Assembly (NCBI GenBank): GCA_029252265.1
Contig: JAQXBT010000042.1
Span: forward strand, 1-35,718
Source: Flavobacteriaceae bacterium
GTDB taxonomy: Bacteria; Bacteroidota; Bacteroidia; Flavobacteriales; Flavobacteriaceae
DNA: 35,718 nucleotides
Reading direction: 5' to 3'
The notes beneath the pieces are model-generated. The model had not been told where the DNA came from. It saw only the letters and a list, made by a program, of their open reading frames with translations, and ran no database searches. A program made the translations under genes and the position numbers. Every line of letters begins with the position of its first letter. Position 1 is the stretch's first letter. Shown here in pieces: positions 25,930 to 34,373 of this stretch.

Positions 25930-27918
25930 TTGAAACCCTTATTTCAATTCCATTCTAAAGAAGTCAACAAAGAAACCCAAAAGTCTTTGTATTTCAATAT
26001 GCTGAAGTCCAGGCTTATTGAGGAAAAAATGTTGATTTTACTACGGCAAGGAAAAATATCCAAATGGTTTTCAGGAATTGGGCAAGAAGCAATTTCAGTA
26101 GGAGTGACCCTTGCTTTAGATGCGGATGAATACATCCTTCCAATGCATCGGAATTTGGGCGTATTTACCTCCCGTAAAATTCCTTTATTTCGATTATTTT
26201 CTCAATGGCAAGGCAAAGCCAACGGATTTACAAAAGGTCGTGATCGGTCGTTTCACTTTGGGACACAAGACTATAAAATCATTGGAATGATTTCTCATTT
26301 GGGGCCTCAATTAGGGGTGGCAGATGGAATTGCACTCTCACATGTTTTGAGAAATGAATCGAAGCTTACCGCTGTTTTTTCTGGAGATGGTGGGACCAGC
26401 GAAGGCGATTTTCATGAAGCGCTTAATGTGGCTTCAGTATGGAATTTGCCAGTCTTATTTTGTATAGAAAATAATGGCTATGGACTTTCGACACCCACCA
26501 ATGAACAGTATAATTGTGAGTCGATCGCCGACCGGGGCATAGGCTATGGGATGGAAGCGCATGTGATTGAGGGGAACAATGTAATCGAAGTATTTTCTAA
26601 AGTAGATGCCATCGCCAAAAGTGTACGAAAAAATCCTCGTCCGGTATTAATTGAATTTAAAACATTCAGAATGCGTGGTCATGAAGAGGCGAGTGGTACA
26701 AAATACGTGTCTAAAGAGTTGATGGATACCTGGGCTAAAAAAGATCCAATTTCAAACTTCGAATCCTATCTTCTCGATAAAAAAATTATTACTAATAAAG
26801 ATATAAAAGACTATAAACAGACGGTTTCGGACGAAATTCAAGAGGGCTTACAAACCGCTTTTGATGAACCTGTGATTAGTCCAGATTTAAAAACAGAGTT
26901 ATTAGATGTTTATAAGCCGTTTGATTATATCGCAGTCAATCCTGCATCAAAACAGAAAGAAAAACGCTTTATTGACGCAATTTCCGAGGGCTTAAAACAG
27001 TCGATGGAATTACATACAGACATGGTGATTATGGGCCAAGATATCGCAGAATATGGAGGGGTTTTCAAAATCACTGAAAATTTTGTTGAATTATTTGGGA
27101 AATCAAGGGTTCGAAATACGCCTATTTGCGAATCAGCGATTGTTGAAGCTGCTATGGGTTTATCCATTGCTGGGATTAAGTCAGTTGTAGAAATGCAATT
27201 TGCCGATTTTGTGACGTCAGGATTTAATCCGGTCGTAAATTATTTAGCAAAATCCCATTATCGCTGGGGCCAGGCGGCAGATATTGTGGTGCGAATGCCG
27301 TGTGGGGCTGGGGTTGCAGCAGGGCCGTTTCATTCCCAAACAAACGAAGCTTGGTTTACCAAAACACCAGGTCTAAAAGTGGTATATCCAGCGTTTCCAT
27401 ACGATGCGAAAGGCCTGTTGGCAACCGCGATCAATGACCCAAATCCCGTTTTGTTTTTTGAACATAAAGCCTTGTATCGAAGTATACGACAGGACGTTCC
27501 TCTAGATTATTTCACGCTTCCGTTTGGAGTGGCCTCAAAGCTCAGGGAAGGGACCGATATTACCATCATAGCCTATGGTGCTGCAGTCCATTGGGCACTT
27601 GAGGTTTTAGATGAAAACCCGCATATTTCAGCGGATTTATTAGATTTGAGAACCTTACAGCCCTTAGATTTTGAGTCGATATTAACCTCTGTTAAGAAAA
27701 CCAACAAAGCAATTATCTTACAAGAAGATTCGTTGTTTGGAAGTATTTCATCTGATATTTCGTCTCAATTGATGGAACAAGCATTTGAGTATTTAGATGC
27801 ACCTGTCAAACGAGTTGCCAGTATAGAAACACCCATTCCATTTGCAAGTGCGCTTGAAGATCAGTACCTTGCAAAGCGTACTTTTGAGCAAGAATTGAAA
27901 GTGCTTTTAGACTATTAA
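25930..27918 (+). CDS. Branched-chain 2-oxoacid dehydrogenase E1, fused alpha and beta subunits
   Basis: A 662-residue single-chain E1. The alpha half (about 1-340) has MLKSRLIEEKMLILLRQGKI, the HRNLG loop and the thiamine-diphosphate motif GDGGTSEGDFHEALN..ENNGYG (Gly152-Asp153-Gly154 start). The beta half (about 345-662) has GQDIAEYGGVFK, CESAIVEAAMGLSIAG, RMPCGAGVAAGPFHSQTNEAW and the final segments typical of transketolase C-terminal domains (VKRVASIETPIPFA). E1 decarboxylates 2-oxo acids from valine, leucine and isoleucine and passes the acyl group to E2 lipoyl. Start is TTG at 25930: MKPLFQFHSKEVNKETQ continues family homology; the first ATG would lose 23 residues. The desaturase gene begins directly after the stop. 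Confidence 0.92.
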   Translation: MKPLFQFHSKEVNKETQKSLYFNMLKSRLIEEKMLILLRQGKISKWFSGIGQEAISVGVTLALDADEYILPMHRNLGVFTSRKIPLFRLFSQWQGKANGFTKGRDRSFHFGTQDYKIIGMISHLGPQLGVADGIALSHVLRNESKLTAVFSGDGGTSEGDFHEALNVASVWNLPVLFCIENNGYGLSTPTNEQYNCESIADRGIGYGMEAHVIEGNNVIEVFSKVDAIAKSVRKNPRPVLIEFKTFRMRGHEEASGTKYVSKELMDTWAKKDPISNFESYLLDKKIITNKDIKDYKQTVSDEIQEGLQTAFDEPVISPDLKTELLDVYKPFDYIAVNPASKQKEKRFIDAISEGLKQSMELHTDMVIMGQDIAEYGGVFKITENFVELFGKSRVRNTPICESAIVEAAMGLSIAGIKSVVEMQFADFVTSGFNPVVNYLAKSHYRWGQAADIVVRMPCGAGVAAGPFHSQTNEAWFTKTPGLKVVYPAFPYDAKGLLATAINDPNPVLFFEHKALYRSIRQDVPLDYFTLPFGVASKLREGTDITIIAYGAAVHWALEVLDENPHISADLLDLRTLQPLDFESILTSVKKTNKAIILQEDSLFGSISSDISSQLMEQAFEYLDAPVKRVASIETPIPFASALEDQYLAKRTFEQELKVLLDY

Positions 27919-28794
27919 ATGGAGTATTTAGAATTATTTTTTAACGCTTTTTTAGGTACCGTTCAATGGACTTGGAAGTCTATTTGTTTTGAAGTGCCAT
28001 GGACTCGAAATTATTTTTGGGGTCTTATTGTGATCTCACTCATTGTATGGGGTGTTGAATTAGTGTTTCCATGGCGTAAACAACAGTCTGCTTTTAGAAA
28101 AGATTTTTTTCTTGATGGATTTTATATGTTCTTCAATTTTTTTGTTTTTAGTATGTTTATCAGTGGAATCTATAAAATTATTACAAAACTAGCGATTGAG
28201 GAGTTTCAGATTTTTCCAAATGCAATCGCGCTCGTTAATTTGTCAAACTTTTCTTCGGGGATTCAATTATTGATATTTTTCGTTGTATTGGATTTTGTAC
28301 AATGGTTAACCCATATATTATTACACCGTTATCCGTTTTTGTGGAAATTTCATAAAGTCCACCACTCGGTAAAAGAAATGGGCTTTGCCGCACATTTACG
28401 CTACCACTGGATGGAGAATATTCTCTATAAACCATTCAAAGTCATTGCATTGATGTTGTTGGGAGGTTTTGAACCCGAACAAGCATTCATAGTACATTTT
28501 ATTGCGATCTCAATTGGCCATTTGAACCATGCGAATGTCAAATTAGATTACGGTCCCTTTAGATATGTGTTTAATAATCCTGTAATGCATTTATACCACC
28601 ATGCACAAGCAATTCCTGAAAATTTCAAAACTGGTGTTAATTTTGCTATTAGTTTAAGTTTATGGGACTATATTTTTAAAACTAATTATGTGCCAATTCC
28701 TGATAAAAACATCGTTTTAGGATATCTTGATGACCAACGCATGCCTTCTGGTTTTTTTGGTCAGTTATTTTATGGATTTAAAAAAGGCGATTAA
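27919..28794 (+). CDS. Sterol desaturase/fatty acid hydroxylase family membrane protein
   Basis: A 291-residue integral membrane di-iron enzyme. Hydrophobic helices lie at about 30-50, 65-90 and 110-130. Histidine boxes of the superfamily are present: His132-x3-His136 (HILLH), His145-x2-His148-His149 (HKVHH), and near the C terminus HLNHAN and LYHHAQ. Such enzymes hydroxylate or desaturate lipids with O2. Its start lies directly next to the E1 stop, so both are probably one transcript, which hints at branched-chain-derived fatty acids as substrates; that link is inference. It converges on hutG with one base between stop codons. Confidence 0.9.
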   Translation: MEYLELFFNAFLGTVQWTWKSICFEVPWTRNYFWGLIVISLIVWGVELVFPWRKQQSAFRKDFFLDGFYMFFNFFVFSMFISGIYKIITKLAIEEFQIFPNAIALVNLSNFSSGIQLLIFFVVLDFVQWLTHILLHRYPFLWKFHKVHHSVKEMGFAAHLRYHWMENILYKPFKVIALMLLGGFEPEQAFIVHFIAISIGHLNHANVKLDYGPFRYVFNNPVMHLYHHAQAIPENFKTGVNFAISLSLWDYIFKTNYVPIPDKNIVLGYLDDQRMPSGFFGQLFYGFKKGD

Positions 28795-28795
28795 T

Positions 28796-29824
28796 TTAAA
28801 CGGTCCTCTTTGCATTTATAAAATCGATAATCAAGTAGGAGAGTAGTTTTCCGATTTGTTCATTGTTTTTTGGGTCATCCTCACCTACCGCCGCTTCACA
28901 AATATGTAAATAAATAGCATCACGGTGACTTCCAAAATGGTGTATAAATTGGCGTGTTTGATTCACCGAAAATCCACTAGGCGTTTGTGCGCTACTCGCA
29001 ATGTTTTGAATGGCATCACAATCAATTTCAATTCCAAATTTTGATGTTGAAATAAACGAAAATGCTTTTTTTAAGGCCTTTTTAAAGCTTATCTTTTTCC
29101 GAACCATAAGATCCTCAAAAGACCAGAATTTCACACTTGATTTAGAAGCTTGTATGAAATTTAATATTTTTTTAGATAGGTAGTTTTCATGCACTCCAAA
29201 TATAAAATAGCGGTTCAAAAAACCTTCTTCAATCGCATAGCTAAACCCATTTCCACTATGGCGCCCTTCCAAGGCTCGTAAGTCGGTGTGGGCATCAAAA
29301 TTAATCGTATTTATCTTAGTGTTTAATGCGAGGGCACTCCCTTTAATAGCACCATAGGCGTTATTGTGCCCCCCACCAATGAGAATGGGAATTTTACCCG
29401 CTTTGACGATTGAATACACCAATTGATTCACACTTTGATCTATAATTTCAACCTGTTTTCGATAGGTTTTAAGTAGTTTTTCTTGTTTTGTGATGGCTAA
29501 CGTATCGTACAACTCAGAAAAATCTAAATGGCCTAATATTAGAACTTGAGATGCTTTAGTTGTTTGATTGCTTTGTAGGTTTAAAAGTGATTTCAGGGTG
29601 GAGTCCCAGCTGTCTTTTGCACCTGGACGCCCCTTGTTCGCCAGCACTCCAATATCTTCCTTAATTCCAAAAAGAACAAACTTCACGCTTGTATCAGAGA
29701 GCATATTAGTTAAATCATCAAAATTTGTAAGATATTTAGCATCTTCAAAAAATTTAGTTTCTCCAACTCTATTTTTTGTCAATTTTGTTAACGTTTCAGT
29801 CGTAATAACTTGAAGATTGTTCAT
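28796..29824 (-). CDS. hutG: Formimidoylglutamase (arginase/ureohydrolase family)
   Basis: A 342-residue ureohydrolase-fold protein. The binuclear manganese ligands are in place: His153 in GGGHNNAYG, Asp177-Ala-His179-x-Asp181 in NFDAHTDLR, and Asp268-x-Asp270 in IEIDCDAI. HutG splits formimidoyl-glutamate to glutamate and formamide, the fourth step of histidine breakdown. The presence of hutI nearby supports HutG over arginase or agmatinase. The segment TPSGFSVNQTRQFIHHFG is typical of the family's C-terminal helix. It starts 90 bases from a divergent coiled-coil gene. Confidence 0.88.
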   Translation of the reverse strand: MNNLQVITTETLTKLTKNRVGETKFFEDAKYLTNFDDLTNMLSDTSVKFVLFGIKEDIGVLANKGRPGAKDSWDSTLKSLLNLQSNQTTKASQVLILGHLDFSELYDTLAITKQEKLLKTYRKQVEIIDQSVNQLVYSIVKAGKIPILIGGGHNNAYGAIKGSALALNTKINTINFDAHTDLRALEGRHSGNGFSYAIEEGFLNRYFIFGVHENYLSKKILNFIQASKSSVKFWSFEDLMVRKKISFKKALKKAFSFISTSKFGIEIDCDAIQNIASSAQTPSGFSVNQTRQFIHHFGSHRDAIYLHICEAAVGEDDPKNNEQIGKLLSYLIIDFINAKRTV

Positions 29825-29833
29825 TTTTTGTAA

Positions 29834-29841
29834 TACATTTG
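29834..29841 (+). promoter_or_regulatory. Putative -7 box for the coiled-coil membrane protein gene
   Basis: TACATTTG, an exact TAnnTTTG match 73 bases before the ATG at 29915. CTTG at 29809-29812 is a possible -33 box with 21-base spacing. Confidence 0.38.
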
Positions 29842-29914
29842 CAAGACTTTAAACTTACAATAATTTTTATTGAGTTTAAGAACCATTTTAATTAAACCTT
29901 ATTATCCATAAACA

Positions 29915-30796
29915 ATGACTACGACCTCTTCTAACAAAAACTCAAAAGCAGCGATTTTAATTTTAGCGTTGCTATTATTAGGTACTTTATTTTTTGGTTT
30001 TCAAATGCATCAAAAAAATTCAGCTACGGAGTTACAACTTCAAACCGAAAAAACGGAAGTTCTCAAGAATTTAGATAACATGTCTTCATTGTACGGCGAA
30101 GCTATATCTGATAATGAAGTTGTTAATGGTAAACTTGCTGAAGCTCAAGAACGTTTAGAGGCTTTAAAAGAAGAACTTAAGAAATCGAAATCAAGCGTGT
30201 CAGCTTTGTTTAAGTTTAAGAAAAAATATTTTGAGTTAGAGTCTGAAATGGAAGTCTTACTTGAAGAAAATGCCACTCTAAAACTTCAAAACACACAACT
30301 CGCAACAGAATTAGATAGTACGCAAGTACAATTGTCAACACAATTGGTGTCTAACACGGTTTTAACAGAGCAAAACTCACAGTTATCCGCCTCTGTTGAT
30401 ATTGCTAAAAAACTAACGATCGAACGTCTGAATGCTTTTGGAGTGATTCAACGAAAGTCAGGGAAGTTAGTACCAACCACTCGTGCCTCCAGAGTTGATA
30501 ATTTAAGAATATGTTATTCTGTCCCTTCAAATCTTTTATCTGAACCAGGAGAGAAGCGTTACTTTGTACAAGTGATAGATCCCAATCTTAGTGTAATTGG
30601 CTCTAACACACCGGTTCAGTTTGGTGAAGATTCTTTAAAATATAGCTATGTAAGCGTGTTCAATTATGAAAATGCTCTGATAGATATTTGTGATTTTGTT
30701 TCTGCTGAAGAAAGTGATTTTGAAAAAGGCCCTTACATTGTCAATGTATTTGATCAAAGTGAATTGATTTCAAACTCAACATTTACTCTTAAATAA
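29915..30796 (+). CDS. Membrane-anchored coiled-coil protein with C-terminal beta domain, unknown function
   Basis: A 293-residue protein. Order: short cytoplasmic tail (1-11), one transmembrane helix (about 12-30, AAILILALLLLGTLFFGF), a long heptad coiled coil (about 36-165, rich in Leu, Glu, Lys, Gln), and a C-terminal domain (about 185-293) with alternating strands and the segment RASRVDNLRICYSVPSNLL. The C-terminal part is conserved in flavobacterial proteins of this layout, some misnamed chromosome partitioning protein ParA; there is no Walker motif here. The single N-terminal helix predicts a periplasmic coiled coil. It sits on the plus strand between minus-strand hutG and hutI and overlaps the hutI stop by 8 bases. 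Function unknown. Confidence 0.85.
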   Translation: MTTTSSNKNSKAAILILALLLLGTLFFGFQMHQKNSATELQLQTEKTEVLKNLDNMSSLYGEAISDNEVVNGKLAEAQERLEALKEELKKSKSSVSALFKFKKKYFELESEMEVLLEENATLKLQNTQLATELDSTQVQLSTQLVSNTVLTEQNSQLSASVDIAKKLTIERLNAFGVIQRKSGKLVPTTRASRVDNLRICYSVPSNLLSEPGEKRYFVQVIDPNLSVIGSNTPVQFGEDSLKYSYVSVFNYENALIDICDFVSAEESDFEKGPYIVNVFDQSELISNSTFTLK

Positions 30797-32039
30797 AATA
30801 CGAGTCCACAAATTTGCCATGTAGCATCACTTTGTGTATTGGGGTATTGCCATACAAATACGGGATTTGATGATAGGATGTCATCTCTTTTGTGATGATT
30901 AGATTTGCTTTTTTGCCTTTGGAGATACTCCCGTACTGTTTTGAAATACCCATGGCATAAGCCCCATTTAGTGTGGCTGCATTAATGGCCTCTTCTGGTG
31001 TCATCTTCATTTTGATACAGGCCAGACTGACTACAAAATTCATATTTCCGCTAGGTGCAGACCCTGGATTCATATCGGATGCGAGAGCCAGTGGTAATCC
31101 TGCATCAATAAGTTTTCGAGCAGGGGTGTATGGGATTCCCAAGAAAAAGGAACAGCCAGGTAAAGCCACCGGAATTGTATCTGAGTTTTTTAATACCTCT
31201 AAATCCTCCTCGTTAAGAACTTCCAAATGATCGACCGATAAGGCCTTGTATTTAACCCCTAAACCGACCCCTCCAAATGCATTAAATTGATTCACATGAA
31301 TTTTTGGTACCAGCCCATAGCGGGTTGCAGCTTTTAAAATTTGTTCGGTATCTTCTAATGAGAAATAGCCTTTTTCACAAAATACATCGATAAAATCAGC
31401 CAATTTCTGTTGGTGGATTTCAGGAAGCATTGTGTTAATAATCAAATCAATATAAGCGCTTTTGTTTGTTTTGTATTTATTTGGAATGGCATGTGCGCCC
31501 AAAAACGTTGCTTTAACTTTTAACGGCGATTTTTCTCGAATCGTTTTAATAACACGAAGCATTTTAAGTTCAGCCTCCGTACTTAATCCATACCCAGATT
31601 TTATTTCCAACGCCCCCGTACCAAGTTTGATTAGTTCATTCACACGCTGAATGGATTGCTCATAAAGAGCGGACTCACTTGTGTTTTGTAAGGTTTGAGC
31701 GGAGTTCAAAATGCCCCCACCGTTTGCAGCAATTTCTTCGTAGCTTATGCCATTGAGACGATCAACAAATTCTTGCGACCGGTCGCCTGCATATACTACA
31801 TGCGAATGACTATCGCACCAAGATGGCAGGATGATTTTTCCAGTCACATCCACAACAGCATCTGATTCTTGAATGACCAAATCTGCCATGGCACCAAAAT
31901 CAAGGATGTTTTCACCTCGAATTCTTAAAAAGGCATTTTTGATATGTGGTAATTCGCGCATCGATTCCCCCATTACTTTTACCTCAGACACGGATCGTGT
32001 TTGAAGTAATTCTTTAATGTTCGTAAAAAGGGTATCCAT
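30789..32039 (-). CDS. hutI: Imidazolonepropionase
   Basis: A 416-residue amidohydrolase-fold enzyme that opens 4-imidazolone-5-propionate to formimidoyl-glutamate, the third step of histidine breakdown. The metal-binding His78-x-His80 (WCDSHSHVVYAGDR) is followed by Arg87, which contacts the substrate carboxylate. Further motifs: KSGYGLSTEAELKML, FLGAHAIPNKYK, KIHVNQFNAFGGVGL (third metal His) and ASDMNPGSAPSGNM (metal Asp). Length matches HutI. Its stop overlaps the end of the convergent coiled-coil gene, and fumC lies 4 bases upstream on the same strand. HutU and HutH are not in the window. Confidence 0.96.
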   Translation of the reverse strand: MDTLFTNIKELLQTRSVSEVKVMGESMRELPHIKNAFLRIRGENILDFGAMADLVIQESDAVVDVTGKIILPSWCDSHSHVVYAGDRSQEFVDRLNGISYEEIAANGGGILNSAQTLQNTSESALYEQSIQRVNELIKLGTGALEIKSGYGLSTEAELKMLRVIKTIREKSPLKVKATFLGAHAIPNKYKTNKSAYIDLIINTMLPEIHQQKLADFIDVFCEKGYFSLEDTEQILKAATRYGLVPKIHVNQFNAFGGVGLGVKYKALSVDHLEVLNEEDLEVLKNSDTIPVALPGCSFFLGIPYTPARKLIDAGLPLALASDMNPGSAPSGNMNFVVSLACIKMKMTPEEAINAATLNGAYAMGISKQYGSISKGKKANLIITKEMTSYHQIPYLYGNTPIHKVMLHGKFVDSYFI

Positions 32040-32043
32040 AAAC

Positions 32044-33441
32044 TTAGTTTAAGTTTCCAACCATGTTTTCTGGCTTCACCCAGTCATCATAATCTTCAGC
32101 GGTTACATAGCCTAGATTGATCGCTTCTTCTTTAAGAGTCGTCCCGTTTTTATGTGCTGTATTTGCAATTTCAGCCGATTTATAATACCCAATTTTAGTA
32201 TTTAAAGCCGTAATCAACATTAACGAATTATTTAATAACTTTTCGATGACATCATGATTGGGTTCAATTCCCGAAGCACAATGCATTTCAAAACTGACCG
32301 CTGCGTCGCCTAATAATTGTGCAGATTGTAAAAAATTGGCCGCCATCATAGGTTTAAAAACATTCAGTTCATAATGGCCTTGCGTTCCACCAACAGAGAT
32401 AGCAACGTCGTTACCCATCACTTGTGCACAAACCATGGTGAGTGCTTCACATTGGGTCGGATTGACTTTTCCGGGCATGATAGAGCTTCCTGGTTCATTT
32501 GCAGGAATAGTAATTTCTCCAATCCCAGAACGCGGGCCCGATGCCATCATTCGAATGTCATTCGCTATTTTATTTAATGAAACGGCGATTTGTTTTAAAG
32601 CCCCGTGACTTTCGACTATCGCATCGTGCGCTGCCAATGCTTCAAATTTATTGGGGGCTGTGATGAACGGTAAGCCTGTGAATTTTGAAATGTAATCGGC
32701 TACTAATTCCGAATACCCCTCTGGGGTGTTTAATCCTGTCCCAACTGCCGTACCGCCTAAAGCAACTTCGCTCAAGTGCTCCAGTGTATTTCTCAATGCT
32801 TTTAATCCATGGTCTAATTGTGAAACATAGCCAGAAAATTCTTGCCCTAAAGTCAAAGGTGTCGCATCCATCAAATGTGTACGTCCAATTTTGACTACCG
32901 ATTTGAATTTTTCAGATTTAGCCTGAAGTGTATCTCGTAATCGTTGAATGCCAGGAATGGTGGTTTCTAAGACTTTTTTATAGGCAGCAATGTGCATGCC
33001 GGTCGGAAAGGTATCGTTTGAGGATTGCGATTTATTAACGTCGTCATTTGGTTGAATGGTTTTTTCGCCTTCCCCAATAACGTTTCCAGCGAGTTGATGT
33101 GCCCGATTCGCAATCACTTCGTTCAAGTTCATATTACTTTGGGTCCCTGAACCTGTTTGCCAGATGACTAATGGAAATTGGTCGTCGTGTTTGCCAGTCA
33201 GAATTTCATCACAGACTTCAGCAATCAAATCTCTTTTTTCAGAAGTTAATACTCCGAGTTCGCAATTGGTATAGGCGGCAGCTTTTTTGAGATATGCAAA
33301 GCCATAGATGATATCGATTGGCATGGACGCCGAATTCCCAATTTTGAAGTTATTTCGAGAGCGTTCGGTTTGAGCGCCCCATAATTTATCTGCGGGAACT
33401 TTTACATCTCCCATCGTATCTTTTTCTATTCTAAACTTCAT
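32044..33441 (-). CDS. fumC: Class II fumarase (fumarate hydratase)
   Basis: A 465-residue aspartase/fumarase superfamily enzyme that interconverts fumarate and malate in the TCA cycle. Family motifs seen: [20 protein letters not shown] (about 105-125), [20 protein letters not shown] (about 186-205), [12 protein letters not shown] and the signature [17 protein letters not shown] (about 317-333), whose flexible loop has the catalytic serine. Full length and uninterrupted. hutI follows 4 bases later on the minus strand, so they may share a transcript. A -7 box lies close upstream of the start. Confidence 0.98.
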   Translation of the reverse strand: MKFRIEKDTMGDVKVPADKLWGAQTERSRNNFKIGNSASMPIDIIYGFAYLKKAAAYTNCELGVLTSEKRDLIAEVCDEILTGKHDDQFPLVIWQTGSGTQSNMNLNEVIANRAHQLAGNVIGEGEKTIQPNDDVNKSQSSNDTFPTGMHIAAYKKVLETTIPGIQRLRDTLQAKSEKFKSVVKIGRTHLMDATPLTLGQEFSGYVSQLDHGLKALRNTLEHLSEVALGGTAVGTGLNTPEGYSELVADYISKFTGLPFITAPNKFEALAAHDAIVESHGALKQIAVSLNKIANDIRMMASGPRSGIGEITIPANEPGSSIMPGKVNPTQCEALTMVCAQVMGNDVAISVGGTQGHYELNVFKPMMAANFLQSAQLLGDAAVSFEMHCASGIEPNHDVIEKLLNNSLMLITALNTKIGYYKSAEIANTAHKNGTTLKEEAINLGYVTAEDYDDWVKPENMVGNLN

Positions 33442-33459
33442 AACATTCTGATTTGATTA

Positions 33460-33467
33460 CAAATTTA
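33460..33467 (-). promoter_or_regulatory. Putative -7 box for fumC-hutI
   Basis: Minus-strand TAAATTTG, exact TAnnTTTG, 19 bases before the fumC start codon; the leader would be about 12 bases. The -33 position shows no clear TTTG. Confidence 0.42.
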
Positions 33468-33606
33468 CAATTTTTTCACTTCAATTTCAGCTGTTTATTT
33501 TATTGATCTTTAACACTCACACTTCAACTAGGCTTAGCGCAAGCGTACTACGTCCATTTAATCATTTTCTTGGGTGTTAAGTTTCAGTTATGGATGTTTC
33601 ATACTG

Positions 33607-33624
33607 TTATCAAGCTGTTGATAA
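33607..33624. repeat. 18-bp dyad, candidate operator
   Basis: TTATCAA and TTGATAA face each other across GCTG. It is about 166 bases from the fumC start and 162 from the DUF2721 start, so it could serve either or neither. No T run follows that would make it a terminator. Confidence 0.35.
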
Positions 33625-33769
33625 ATCTAAAATTTTATGTTGTAAAACTAGTTTTATTAAGGACTATTTGTAGCGTTAACCAAAAATAAATATCGCTGCT
33701 GTCATGCTAGCGGAAAATTGTTGGGGGATTTTCATAAACTATTTCTTTTTTTTGATGATAATTATTACT

Positions 33770-33777
33770 TAATTTTG
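33770..33777 (+). promoter_or_regulatory. Putative -7 box for the DUF2721 gene
   Basis: TAATTTTG, exact TAnnTTTG, with its last base only 8 bases before the ATG at 33786. TTTG at 33751-33754 is a possible -33 box but the 15-base spacing is short. If real, the mRNA would be almost leaderless. Confidence 0.4.
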
Positions 33778-33785
33778 ACCCTTAT

Positions 33786-34193
33786 ATGGAAGAATTAACA
33801 TTGACTACACCCGCACTTTTATTTTCTGCAATTTCCCTAATTATGTTGGCGTATACCAACCGTTTTTTAGCCTATGCTGCAGTCATTAGAAATTTGCATG
33901 ATATTTATTTAGAACGCAAAGAAGAGTCTTTAATAAGACAGATTAAGAATTTAAAACTACGTCTAAATTTAACCCGATGGATGCAGATTTTTGGAATTTC
34001 AAGTTTACTTTTCTGTGTGTTGACCATGTTTTTAACCTATGTTCATCAACATAACATGGCCGTTTGGATTTTTGGATTCGCTTTAATTTTATTAATCATT
34101 TCTTTGGCATTATTGATCAAGGAAATACAGATCTCTGCTCAGGCGTTGCAATATCATATTGCTGATATTGAAGAACATTTAGAAAAGAACTAA
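33786..34193 (+). CDS. DUF2721 membrane protein
   Basis: A 135-residue membrane protein. Three hydrophobic segments (about 8-28, 67-85 and 92-112) and a charged loop (36-60, ERKEESLIRQIKNLKLRL) fit DUF2721. Conserved-looking parts are TTPALLFSAISLIMLAYTNRFLAYAAVIRNLH at the N terminus and LLIKEIQISAQALQYHIADIEEHL at the C terminus, the last an amphipathic helix. No catalytic motif is seen and the family has no known function. It stands alone between fumC (divergent) and the M20 peptidase (convergent). Confidence 0.85.
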   Translation: MEELTLTTPALLFSAISLIMLAYTNRFLAYAAVIRNLHDIYLERKEESLIRQIKNLKLRLNLTRWMQIFGISSLLFCVLTMFLTYVHQHNMAVWIFGFALILLIISLALLIKEIQISAQALQYHIADIEEHLEKN

Positions 34194-34252
34194 GGCGTCT
34201 TATTTTTAGGTTTGATAAGTTCATAAACCACTCATATTTAGAGTCTACTGAC

Positions 34253-34283
34253 TTTGAGCGTTCCTTTACTTTATATATTTTTG
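34253..34283 (+). promoter_or_regulatory. Orphan consensus Bacteroidota promoter
   Basis: TTTG (34253-34256), a 19-base spacer and TATTTTTG (34276-34283) match the -33/-7 consensus TTTG-N19-TAnnTTTG exactly. It points toward the plus strand, where no gene starts: downstream are a GC-rich hairpin and the antisense of the M20 peptidase. Transcription would begin near 34290. Confidence 0.45.
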
Positions 34284-34328
34284 TTGTTTAAATTCTGTTT
34301 AGTTCTGACTTTATTTCTTTTTTTAATG

Positions 34329-34361
34329 TCCCGCTAAGTCGGGAGACTTTGCGGAGCGGGA
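34329..34361. repeat. GC-rich nested hairpin
   Basis: TCCCGCT (34329-34335) can pair with AGCGGGA (34355-34361), or its first five bases with CGGGA at 34340-34344 (6-nt loop), giving two exclusive structures. It is strikingly GC-rich in AT-rich surroundings. There is no strong T run after it on either strand, so a simple terminator is doubtful. Confidence 0.5.
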
Positions 34362-34373
34362 TTTCATTAGAGA

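Larger units (their letters stand above)
33442..33785. other. Intergenic region between fumC and the DUF2721 gene
   Basis: The 344-base gap between two divergent genes holds the fumC -7 box (33460-33467), a perfect 7-bp dyad TTATCAA-GCTG-TTGATAA (33607-33624) and a -7-like TAATTTTG close to the DUF2721 start (33770-33777). A 27-codon open stretch (33590-33673) spans the dyad but has no coding features I recognise. Nothing else was seen. Confidence 0.5.

Noticed and set aside
29915-30796. Chromosome-partitioning ParA identity for the coiled-coil protein
   Set aside because: No Walker A or B motif and a membrane anchor is present.
33590-33673. 27-codon open stretch in the fumC/DUF2721 spacer
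   Set aside because: No recognisable protein features and it is short enough to occur by chance in AT-rich DNA.
34329-34361. Hairpin as the intrinsic terminator of the M20 peptidase gene
   Set aside because: On the minus strand the bases after the hairpin are A-rich, not a U tract; on the plus strand only three T follow.
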